NCBI GenBank assembly: GCA_944472135.2
Contig: OX235270.1
Span: 82,469,168 to 82,533,167, forward strand
DNA length: 64,000 bases
Reading direction: 5' to 3'
Source of the DNA: Trichobilharzia regenti
Taxonomy: Eukaryota > Platyhelminthes > Trematoda > Strigeidida > Schistosomatidae
The translations under genes and the position numbers were made by a program. Under the pieces are notes generated by a model. It was not told where the DNA came from, did no database searches, and saw nothing but the letters and a program-made list of their open reading frames with translations. This document shows, piece by piece, positions 1 to 11,900 of this stretch (positions are counted from its first letter, which is position 1; every line of letters begins with the position of its first letter).

Positions 1-619
1 TCACCTACCTGGGAAGCATCGTTTCAACTAAAGCCGCGCGGAACTGACGGGGATATCAAAGCCAGAATCGGGAAAGCAGGAAACGCTTCCATTACTCTCA
101 AGTCTGTGTGGAAGTCAATAGCACTCATCATCAAAAATAAGATCCGGATCTTCAACTCTAATGCGAAGTCAATGCTACTCACTATACGGATCAGAGACTT
201 GGCGCGTCATAAAGAGCATCTCAAACAAACTACAGACCTTCATTAACAGCTGTTTTCGCTCAATACTCAAGATCAGATGGCCGGCCAGAAAAGATCAGCA
301 ACAGGGATCTCTGGCAATGGGCGAACCAACACAGCAGGAACCGATTGTGAAACAAATAGGCAGGAAGAAATAGAAATGCATTGGCCATACACTGAGGAAA
401 CCATCAAGTGACATCACTAGACAAGACATCGCTCGAGTGGAACCCGAAAGTTAAGCGGCGAGTGGGTCGTCAGTGCAAGGGTGACTTGGAGGAGGTTATG
501 TGAAGAGGAAATGAAAGCATGTGGGCAGACTTGGAGTGGGGTGAAAAAGTTGGTAGGAAACGCGCGGCTGAAGCCCTATGTTCCTCTAGGAATTAAAGGA
601 TATAATGATAATAATAATT
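1..619 (+). mobile_element. 3' end of an RTE-clade non-LTR retrotransposon (decayed)
   Basis: The plus strand translates, with frame breaks, to the C-terminal region of an RTE-type ORF2: a 'YLGSIVS' motif near base 10, 'LLYGSETWR' near 170-205, 'INSCFRSILKIRWP' near 243-285 and 'GHTLRKP' near 385-405. In intact RTE elements these follow the reverse transcriptase palm. The longest uninterrupted stretch is only 70 codons (161-373), and in-frame stops follow, so this copy is dead. It ends in a short ATA/ATA-like run (about 601-619), the usual RTE 3' tail. The element continues upstream of the window. Seen: motifs and tail. Known: RTE elements such as SR2 are abundant in schistosomes. Exact subfamily not determined. 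Confidence 0.85.
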
Positions 620-623
620 TTAT

Positions 624-815
624 TCCTTTGCTTTCCTAGTGAAACAGACGGCTTCAGGCTTCAGCTTTGAAGTCTCAGTAGCAGTGGTTGGGCTGCTAGC
701 CTTGTGCCCAACATTCCCACTTTTTCAGACTTACTACCGGCTAGGCGAGGTTAAGGAGTGAGTCGGCAGGTTGTAGAAATCTGGACCGTGTGCATGTCTG
801 GCGAGTATTCCACCG
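624..815 (-). repeat. SINE-like dispersed repeat, copy 1
   Basis: Its reverse complement aligns over most of its length with 13400-13610: both share a stretch beginning near 'actcctt(t)acctcgc', then 'taataagactgggcatgaggct', then the 'ccactgctac' and 'acttcaa' blocks and a terminal 'tttcactaggaa' / 'ttccactgggaa'. The two copies are in opposite orientation. The repeat directly follows the RTE tail. The 13400 copy has tRNA-like promoter boxes, so a tRNA-derived SINE is likely, but no named family is assigned. Confidence 0.6.
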
Positions 816-1393
816 CTGAAACACGGACGCAGTCCTGTTTGCCAAATAAGCCTAAATTTCTTTTTTTTTTACACCGAAAACAGTTTAACAGTATGGTGTT
901 TTCGGACAACTATAAAGTTAAATAATGGTAATCTGCTCAAATTAGGTACACAGAAGATGCCGTAATACTTTTACCAAGAATGTTGTAACACACCAGTCTA
1001 ACCGATATTCAAATAGACCCTTGTTACTTTTTAGATAGTTCGATTAGTCAAAAACTCCTTATCCAATATGCGTAGATTGATCATAAAAGGCATAGATAAT
1101 CAGCCTGTATTTGTGGTAAAATGTACTGACCTTGTAGATTAATCTTTCCATCATTTGATTACCAACTGCAAAATGAATATTATTTAAAGACCAATTAAAT
1201 GGCTGTTTAAAAAACACATTCACTTCCAAGGCTACATTAACGAATTCAGTGTAAATTAATGGCGCATTTTTGATATACATTACGTTTCGGCGGAATATTA
1301 AACATATTGCATGTTATTTGTCAAACACATTTATACTATTATAAAACTGATTTCCGTTCCTAAAAATTTGTAATATTTCTGTTTATTTTTTAG
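816..1393. other. Intron or upstream sequence, nothing recognised
   Basis: AT-rich sequence with a poly-T run near 860-870 and a small 8-bp hairpin around 'ccgaaaac' (about 875-910). No exon matching the downstream receptor was recognised. It ends with a polypyrimidine stretch and AG acceptor at 1392-1393. Confidence 0.5.
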
Positions 1394-2935
1394 GGATTAA
1401 GTATTGGTGGCTGGTATCGTTTCGGCGGTTATTTCTACAAACCCAATGCCAATCAAACTGAACCAATTATACTTTTTACCGGAGCTGGTGGAAATTACGG
1501 CTTAGTTGTTTCCAATAATGGAGCACTTCTAGGGGGATGGTTACAATATGAAGTTGTTCAAGGCAATAACACAATAAGAGACTATTGGAAGTGTGTTGTT
1601 GATGGTTTGGAAATTGGCTTACAACAAAAAAATATGCAATGGATTCATCTGAGCCTAATCTGGGGCACAACTTCAACCAGTACTGAAAGCAATACTGTTC
1701 TACAATTACTGATAAATGGTTTGATATTAATGCAGTGCAATAAAAACACCCAACTAGCTAAATCAACAAACCAAGAATGGATTGATAATGCAATTAAGAA
1801 ATCTCAAAACTTATTCTACGAAACAAATACACATAAACAATCTTTCCTGTTAATTAGTTCAAAAAGCCTCATCCCAACTGAAAAATTAACATTTTCAGTT
1901 GCTTTGATAGTTTTACAACCAAAATATTTGACATTGAATAATATGATGAGTTTAATTGGTTTAGAGTATTTCGAATTATTGGAGTTGAGATATTCAACTT
2001 TCTACTGGCAAATGAATGGTCTTCTTCAGGATTTAACACCGAATCGTATACAAGGCGTTAACGTTTACCAAGGTCGTGATCAGTATGATAATTTAAAGGG
2101 TGCATTATGTACCCAAGGTAATGAATTATCATATATAAGTTTCACTGGTGATACAATTGAAAAAAACGGAGTTATAACCAATTTATACGATTCTTGCCTA
2201 TACGATCCATCATCGTGTAAAAGTTTCGCTGTAGGCATTCGTTTAAAACTAATTGAATTACCTAGACAATCAGGCAGGGAGCAAGAAATTCTGCGTACAA
2301 CACCAATAGGTGCTGTCACAAAAAGTGTCGGCTTATTTATTAATTTATCAACAGATCAAAGTGAATTGAGAGTTGAAATACGAGGCCAGTTTTCGACATC
2401 GAAAAATTCAGTCAAGCTTACTTCAATTTACCAACCAGGTAAATGGATTAATATCCAAATTTTTTATTATCAGGATCGACCATTAACAATACGTGTTGAT
2501 GGTGATTTACTGGCATCTATTGAAAATGGAACGTTCATTGGTGAAACAAATGCTAAATTGTCTACTCAAATGAAAATGCAACAAAGTGTAATAGTTGGAC
2601 GTGGTCTAAAATTGTGCATAAGCTCAATGACATTATATGATACGTCTACTGGATATGATTTAAATTCAGTCATCAATACACCTAGTAAAAGTACTTGTTA
2701 TCAGAAAATAGATATGTTTGAATCACTGCAAGGAACTATTGCTGACTACAATAATCGTGAGAACTCAGCTTCTCAACTAGAGACATTCAGTAAACCATTG
2801 TTAACTCCACTGATAACATGTTTTCAAAATCCGGATTTATGTAGTAAAAATGGTATATTAATGTCAATGTGGATAATGATCAGTGGATTTGTTAATCAGA
2901 CTGGCGACAATATTACTTTGAACAACAATGAAAAT
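1394..2935 (+). CDS. Receptor exon: tandem LamG/concanavalin-like modules
   Basis: 514 codons, phase 0 at both ends. The frame opens right at the acceptor (AG at 1392-1393) with a 'GLSIGGWYRFGG' strand, includes 'MQWIHLSLIWG' and 'VLQLLING', then a new module starts at 'YWQMNG' near 2005. Cysteines in the pattern 'CLYDPSSC' (near 2196-2220) and 'CFQNPDLC' (near 2818-2845) open successive jelly-roll modules. The chosen donor is GTTAGT at 2936; the frame runs on only to a stop at 2981, and the phase-0 junction to 4194 restores a LamG-like fold. Confidence 0.85.
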
Positions 2936-5900
2936 GTTAGTTATATGCCTAGACAGTTATTTTCATTATTTCTATCATTTTGATGTAGTTTAATATGTGC
3001 TTCCATAAATATTTAGTAGCAATTTGTTGTAAACACAGTGTTGGAAAAGTGTTATCGAAAATCAAAGTATTCAAAACAATCGTTCAATAGGAATTTTTGG
3101 ATTGTGTCAAACAGACACTAATATCACTTCAAATTTGGTTGGACGAGATAATTTCTAACCACCTAATAAATGATACTTTTCAGCCTTAGATACTAACAGT
3201 GTGCAGAGCTTTAGAGGGCCTGTACCTTCGAAATGGTATGTAAGTAAAAATAAACAATTGTTTGAGTAACTTCGTGACAGAATCTTTGATTTCCAAAAGT
3301 AGTAAGGCACGTTAAAATCCTTAAGAAAGAGTAGTTTCACTGATAAGTGTTGATAACTGCAAAGCGAAATAAAACATGTCCTTCCAATTGTGATAGAAGC
3401 TTCGTGTATAACCAAACAGTAAGACTGCTACAGCCTTTAGACGGAAAATTATACAAACCGCGGGTACTCTAATAATTGCTTACACATGCTGAAGAGGATT
3501 TCTAAACTGCTGATAGAGAAAGTATTACCTTAAACTTAGTCTACTATTTATGAAGATTACAGACTGTTAGAACCGCTCATTTTTTAATCGTCAACACAGA
3601 CTACTTCTACGTGCATCGTTAGTCCTTTCACCCCTATACAGCACCACTACTTTGTTAGTGTGCTGTGTGGGTAATAATAAACTAAAAACCTATAATATGA
3701 AAATTAGGATGAATTTATACTTCATAAAGATAATGTTACAATGTCCAAATGTTTGGGTTTTGACAAAATTAAATCCATCATATATGCCTGGAAGGTTTTG
3801 TAGTTTGAATAGTATATGTTTTTTGAGACAGAGGAATGAACATCTGTAGAAGGTCACAATGGGTATCATTTTCGCTGTATAGTAATTCCAATACATAGGC
3901 AGTTTGTATGATAAAAATTAAACTATGAAGTAAGAATATCACATGAATCACTTATCGTAGTGAAAAGTCCCCAAGATTTTTCAAGGTTTAAAATATGAGA
4001 ATCATTTGGAATTGGATAATTTTAATTTAACTTAGTATAACTGTCCATTTGTGTTAGTAACTGTTAATTTCTGATCTTGCTTCTGAAGCATAGGTGAAAA
4101 CCTACTCAGCTACGTCTCTGTAATCTAATATCCTTAGAAACGCTATTGCAAAATCCACTTCTTCTCTTTTATTGGGTATGATTGAAATATCAGGTCACCG
4201 CAATAATCTTATCGACCGGTCCACCCGACAGACCTGGAATTCTCCTTCGTATCACTGGTCGAGCACAAAATGGAAAACTACAACTTTCATTGATAGTCAG
4301 CATATATACTGAAGGCTTTTTATGGTTAATTGATTCAGTAAACTCGATAAAACTTGGTGTATGGACCAATATTGCATTCAGCTGGTATAGTACACCAGAA
4401 GATCAAACCGGGTCGCTTGAAGTCTACATAGATGGTATACGCAAACACTCATCAACGATACCAAACTCTGCGTTGAACATGAAGGTTGATACGAATGTCA
4501 CATCAAGTGTTTACATCGGTTCTGCATATTACAAATTGAGGAATTCTACCGACAATGCAACCAACCAAGTGCTCGCTACAGGTGGAATCACAAATTTAGG
4601 TTGGTTGTATAACGTTTTCAGAGCATTTTTTCATGTATTTTTCATTTCTGTTTAAAACTGTGATAGAGAAGTGCGTGTGCTCACCAATCAAAGTCATAGA
4701 AACTAGAATGAACTAATTGCATACTATTCACAGTACTCTTGTTTGTAGTACATTTCTAAATGTGTTGATTAGTGTGTTAGAGCTAGTGAATTTCTTAAAA
4801 GCCATCAATGTTGTCCACAGAATCGTTAATGTTCCTGAGTAAAACAAAATCGTGCGAACAGCGCATAATAGGTTTTGGATGATTAACTTATATATTATTT
4901 TTCAACCACTTTCGAAAGAATAATTATTTGATAGCATAAATCCTTGCATCAGTGACCTATAGACACTACCAAAAACCAGTCATTCTTGTTCAATTTGTAC
5001 ATGGTGGTAATATTTTCCAAACATCTTAGCTATAATATCTGTAAAAAATGGAAGAAGCAAACTCCATTTGGAATTTATTGGTTATTCATCAGAGGTCATG
5101 TTCACGAGACTGATATTCTTCCGTGTATGCTAGTATTTGGCTTCCTTCTGAGATCATTAGGCAGAATTCATGGTTTATAACTGCAAAAACTATTTTTTTT
5201 TAGGTCAGAAAATTGCAATGAGTAACTCCCGTATTTCTCAAACATGTGGTGTTTTTCAAATTTCCACATTTTCGACCGTTAGTTCATGCATGGTATGACA
5301 CATAGTTGTTTATTCCTATTAATTTGAATAAAAATCGAAAAGCTGTTAGTATAGAATAACTTAAGTATAGTTTATTTCAAAATAATATTTCACCCTCTAG
5401 AAAAGGAAATTCCCTGGAAAAGTGACTGACACGTCTAAGAGAAAGTGACATTGATATTGCGGAGTGGGAATAACATGAATTAAGCAGTTAAAAATGGATA
5501 TAATTTTTTGTTTTAATTAGTTGATGAGAAACGCCTTAGTAAAATAAACTTATAGTATGTTCGAATCATAAACTGACGTAATCAACTAAACTGAAAACCA
5601 GCTTTTTTTTAATGACTTTATTCAAAGTTTCAAGGATCCTTGCTTCATTCATTTGCTTATTATGAATTTGTTGTATCATACAGTATGTTTTGTAGTTGAC
5701 TTTGGAGTTTCATATCTTTTTCAGCATACTGGGAAAATAGCAAAGTTATCAGTTGCTCAAAACCTAGGAGAACTCATAAATTCCTACGGGGCGACTGTGA
5801 TAGTAATGCAGACTTACCAGAAACAGTTACATGCATTCTGATGCAGGGCTGTAAGCAGACAGACGGTTCTGTGTGCACGGATTATACACTGGTGAGATTT

Positions 5901-8900
5901 TTTCCATTTTCCGTTTTATTTTTATTTCAACCTTGTTGATCATGTTTACTCTGTATTCAGTTAGTATACGAGTACTTTATGCTACCGGTGAATATCTTAA
6001 ATTAGTCATCGATGTCTATAAAAAGACTTCTTATGCTTTCACATGATTGTAACATTTCACAGGCTTAGGACATCTAATATAGCCAGTCATCCACTATTAC
6101 TTTACGTACATGAGTTGGCAACTGAGTCAACCAGAAGATAAGATAATTGTGGCTCTTTCTTTCATACATTTCTCTTTCTAAAATCTCTTCAATTTTTCAC
6201 AAGCCACTAGTTACTATGTTGTTATAGTGTACTTAGGGATTATCAAGTAAAACTTAAGATTAAGTGAAGCTTACACGAGTTGGATGAATGACAACGTTCA
6301 TAGACACATTAATTATAATGATTTCGCGGTAAATGAGTATGTCACATACGAAAGCAACACCATAGCTTTGTTTTTAATCAATGAAATCACTGATAATTAG
6401 GTTGTGACCCAAGCAGATTGGTGTCTCCATCACTTGTTTCCAGTCTAGGTGATTCTAGTTAGAATTTCGAAAAAAGTTGAATTTTATCAAGGTGAGAGAC
6501 ATGCTTTATCGATGTGCGGTTCAGTGATTCCTGCCTGTTAGTACCTTTCATAATGTGAAACACAAGTTGCATAAATGACTCATAGACTTCAGTCACCATG
6601 CTAAAAGATAATTAGCTAAACTGGTTACCACCTAGTGACCATAAATACAACTTTATTCACACCATTAACAAATGATAATACTCATTTCAAAACTAACCAA
6701 TACATCAGTGAATGACTTCAATGGATAATTAGTCTCTTTTCTAAATAACTGTTTATTTTAGGATTGTCAATGTACTTCATTCCGTTTTGTCATTGTCTAC
6801 AAATACACACAGTAGTAGTCGACATTATTTCGGCTAAGCCGACATAGGAATAAACCATTTGTAATAATACAAAATAATTAGATATCAGATCCACACTATA
6901 CGAATCTGCGGGATAAACTGATATCCACAACGGCACACTATAAATAATGCTGTATCACTGCATGCTTTATTGAACAAATTTAACTCATGTAGAATAGTCA
7001 TATAATGCTACAGTCTCAAAGTTCCCTTCTTACATACCGGAGTATTTTTTTATCATGACCAGCATAAAGCCGAAATTCTAATTAGTGGACCAATTTAAAT
7101 GATTTTATTGAATTAATCCTGGTTTCATCAGTAATATTTCAGTAACTAGTTAGTTACTCAAAGCTGTCCGTTTAAATACTTTAGGATATTCCACAGCTGT
7201 TTGTTTATTCGCATAGCAATCACTTAGAAGAAATCTCAAGTAATGCATCATATATGCACTTTAAATTTAGTCTTCGGTTTCAATTTTTGAAGTAGCACAT
7301 GTACTGACATTTAACATTATACAGCAACACTCAGTAATACACTTTTTATCTGTTGAACTTGTTTTCTTTTTCAGTCGAACATCATTCGTATGGCAAGTCA
7401 AGCTAATAAGCTTGTCTATCCATCAGATTTTATGAAAATATTGCAAATTAGTACAGAGCTTTTGATGAAATACAATACTACAGATACTTTTAGTAATGGC
7501 AGCAGTAGTATTAATAGTTCAAGTGGTAATGATAATGGATATGCTATAAGTCTTTTATTCTCAACACTAAGGATAATACGTGCATGGCCTACAGCGTTTC
7601 AGAAATTAACAGATGTAATGAGTCCGCTAATTAATAGTGAAATAGCTGCAATTAAATTAAATATTCACTCAAGTATTACAAATTTAGTTCATATATTATT
7701 GTCTTCAAAGTTTAAAGAAATATGGTCGATTCTCATAAATGATCAAAAAATGTCCTATAATGAATTATTAAGTAATCTGAATCAAATCCTTTTATACATT
7801 TCAACGTTCAATACAGACAATCAAACGAATCAGTGTTACACATTGTTGAAATCACTTGATTTGGATGTAGCCAGTTATTCTCTAAATTTTAAGTTGAATA
7901 ATAATTGTTCTACTAATTCTTCGAATTCCTTGGCACTAAACGTATCATATCAAACAAATTATGCAAGGAACAACTGGCATTCGCAATTTAAAATTACAAT
8001 AAATCCCACTAGTATTCGGAAGTCAAATAGTGTGCAAGAACAACGAAGTAATACATCCATAACAGGAGGTTTATCAATACTGACAATACTAAATAGGGAT
8101 TTACAAGACAATGAAGAATTTATGATTGCTGATATACCTTTAAAAAAATTTAACGCAAACGCACAACTAAGACAGGTAAATTTAGAGGCCAAATATTATA
8201 CGCTTAGTAACAGTAATAGTAGTGTACCTGAGATGAATGTCCAACGTGTATTCTTCATCGCGAGTCCGTTATATTCAGTCAAATTCTTTGCTACAAATCA
8301 GTCGGAAGCATCATTAAGTAATGCTGTTTCTAATGGTAATTATAACAATAACCTGTCCATCAGAATACAGTATGTCATACCCTTACTGAAAAGAAATAAA
8401 TATCAAAGTGTTTATTACTACCAAACAACAGGACGTAAGATTTGGAAGGCTTATAAGGCTGAGCGATCCAATGATGAACTAGCTAATCAGATACGTTGTG
8501 TATACTGGAAAAATGGAGAGATACAAAATGGTGAATGGGATACCAGTGGCTGTCAAATAGTAAAAGCCAATTTAACGCATGTCCAATGTGAATGCAATCA
8601 CCTAAGTTTGTTCTCTGTAGCTATGGAATCGGAAGAAGCGTCCTACAGAAATCCACCAATCTGGAAGGCATGGGGTTTAGCGAGTGAATCAGAAATGGAT
8701 CTGGTGATGAATATTATTATCATGGGTGGAAATAGTCTGTCCTTGGTATGTTCAGTCTTATTCCTAATAACACTGATAACGGTGTTGAAGAAAACTGACA
8801 TGCCAGACATGTGTTTAACCCGAATCGGCCTGTGCATTTGCCAGATAGGATTTCACGCCACACTTCTGATTGAACCACTTCTGAATAATTATCAAATCAC

Positions 8901-11900
8901 CTGTCAAGTTATCGGTTTTTCGATGAATCTCTTTTCCATACTGGTTTCCAGTTGGCTAGCAAATGAAACAATCAGTGTGTTTAAATGTTATGTGTCGGGT
9001 AAACTGAAAATGACATATTGTTGGGCATGGACTATCGGTATTTTCCTACCAGCCTCATTGGCTACAGTGCCTACCATAATATCGAAAGCCAGTTCACAAG
9101 GAGGAGATCTGTTGTGTTTGCCATCACGAGAATCACTGGAATTTTGGATCATGTTTGGTTCAGTTTTCGCATACACGATTATCGCTTTACTGACATGCAT
9201 GACTCTAACCTGCAATATAGAAACCCCAGCATTTTTGTCTGCATATATACTTGACAGACTTCTGTAAGTCAATGATTAATATTTTTCCCATCTTGTTGAA
9301 CATTTCGATTGTTTGTTGTTTTACATAACTTTCATGTTGGGTATTGAATGTTTAATCGTCAGGTTTGATAACATTATTACCAATCCCCTTATCATGAAGT
9401 AAACAGTAAAAAATACTAAAAGTATCTCTATTGTCATCTTAAGCTGTATATCTTTAACATCTCATATTTTGAATATTATGAACCACTGTTATGGAACCAT
9501 ACTTATTGAAAGTCATGTTTAAAAGCGTTTCTGAAAAGCCTCAGAAAGTTATACCATTTTGATCCTATGGAGGATTTCATCATGAGCTGACATCAGTTAG
9601 AGAACCACTGGAAACCCTGGGAGTACTGGACAGCTGTTTCGTCCTAGTTCGGAACTCTTCATCAGTACGTACCCACGGGGGTTCCAACCCAGGACCTTCT
9701 GGTTACAAGGTAAGCGACCTCGTAGACCATTGAGCCACTGGGACACGATCCAATGGTCCTTGAATTCTAACTTCTGCCAGTTCACGACATAGCGCGACCA
9801 CTTCGCAATGTCTTCTTCGATGAGTTACTGCCTCATCTTCAACCTGCTGTACCCTACTGGTCACGGCTTCCCACTAGAACCCCAGGTTAACTGCCTGAAT
9901 AGGGCCAGTCGCTAGTGAGCATAAGATTAATTTTCAAGTATTGGTTTTGTAGAGATTTTGTTTGATCATATGGAGGATCATTCAAAAACCAATACTTGAA
10001 AATTATACCATTTTATTCATAAGTGAAGCTGAAGATTTTATCTCTGAATTATTGAAAAAGTTATTATCTTTCAAATGGTGACACTGATTGAAGTCACGAA
10101 GATAGAAGTTCTCCAGATAAAATAAAATATGTAGACAATAGGGCTTGACACAGACTCAGTAATTAACAGTAGGTTACCGAAAGTAGTCTTAAATTTAACG
10201 CATTGCAGTTTTATATCACGTAACCTACTGATTAAGTTAGATTGCTTTAGTCAGGCGTCTAACATTTAGCAACAAGGATTACTTCCAACCTCATCTAGGA
10301 AAAATACCACATCAAATGAACTTGTTTAGCTTGTCAGAAAAATTGATTTATTATACTGAATGTGTCGTTGAGCACAGTGTTTTTCAGTCCTACACCTCGG
10401 TTAAATTTGTCAGTTGAAATTCATCTTGGCGGTTAATATACTTCAGAAGGATTATGACAAGTTAATTAACACGAATCATGGTATATGAAAAAATGTAAAG
10501 AAATATTGGCAATCTCAAACAGTATGACCAAAGAAACACTTAATGATACACCATAAGGAGTATCATAAAACGTGCAAGGCATTTCATATATCCCCATGAT
10601 AGTTACAAATAATCATGACTTTGTCTATAGGCTTAAGAATAGGATGAACCTTTATTGATAAGAAATAATATTGTACCTGATCGACAAGCGCTAACAGTCA
10701 CTAATAGACGTCCAATTCGCCTATAACGTAAAGTTTTACCTTGAAAATTCCATGTTTGTTACATTATTTACTGGATTTTTCTCTATCGCGTAGAAGCCAG
10801 TCAATACTGAAATTCTTGTATTACAATGAAATGAACAGTGTCATATCAAGTTGACCTAAATTTATTGACAGAATATGAAATAATACAAATAGTTTAAGTA
10901 AACGAAGTTGTTAGGAGTTTCAAGGAAGCTGACTATTTAAAGAATAATTAGATGAACATTTTTTGTGACTGAACATGACGTAAAATTTAGTCTACACGCA
11001 TTAACCCTTACTCTTTTTCAGTGCTAGCAAACACTCGACCATTGTGCAACAAAGTTTGAAGAAAGAAACTGGCAGTTTATTTCTGAAGCTCTTATGTCAC
11101 GTTAAAATTAAACTTAGTGAAAATTTTTCTCAATACAGCAGAATGTGGATAATGTTTTTCTCTGTTGCGTTCTTTGTCAAGCTTGATGACCACTAATAGT
11201 TTTAGCTTTGTTTGTGATGGTTTTCTTGACTCTATGATCGAATAGCCACATTTTAGGAATGTGCACTGCTTCGGTCATTGCTACAACCCTAAAATTAACA
11301 GGTAAACGCGCAGCTTCACAGCTACTAGAGTATCAGCAAATTACTCGGAGAAAAGAAAAAGAAATACACAGAAAACTTAAGTGCTGTGAAGTGGTTAAGT
11401 ACCCTGGCATGATTTTTGAATGATAAGCTAGGTCATTCAACACCGAATAGCTGATGTTCTCATCTAAACCATGTATGAGTAGAACTTTTTTCAGTTAAAA
11501 TACCCTTATTAAGTTATAATTTCAAATTAATAAATAACGTAAATTTTTTCAAAGATACTTAATACACGACAGTTTTATGTGCGCTAGGTCTATGCGATCA
11601 ACAATATTTGCGGAATGCATTTTCTGGTGTTTTTACAATCACATTAAGAAGTGATTTTCACAAATTTAGTACTAATTCAAATTGTAATCAGAATCAAACA
11701 AGAACCACGGTGATTTTAGTTGTAATCTTGTAGCCAAAATTCAAGAAGTCAGTCAAACTGAACGCACATGTATGTATGTGTTAAACACACAATGTACTTA
11801 GTTTTTTTTTACCCTTAAGCGAACTCCAACACACACACATACACACATAAATGAGAATAATCAAAAGTGATAATAATACATACTAATTCATCACACATGA

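Noticed and set aside
6762..6815. Additional receptor exon after 'tttattttag'
   Set aside because: Only weak donors would close it in phase; left as part of the intron.
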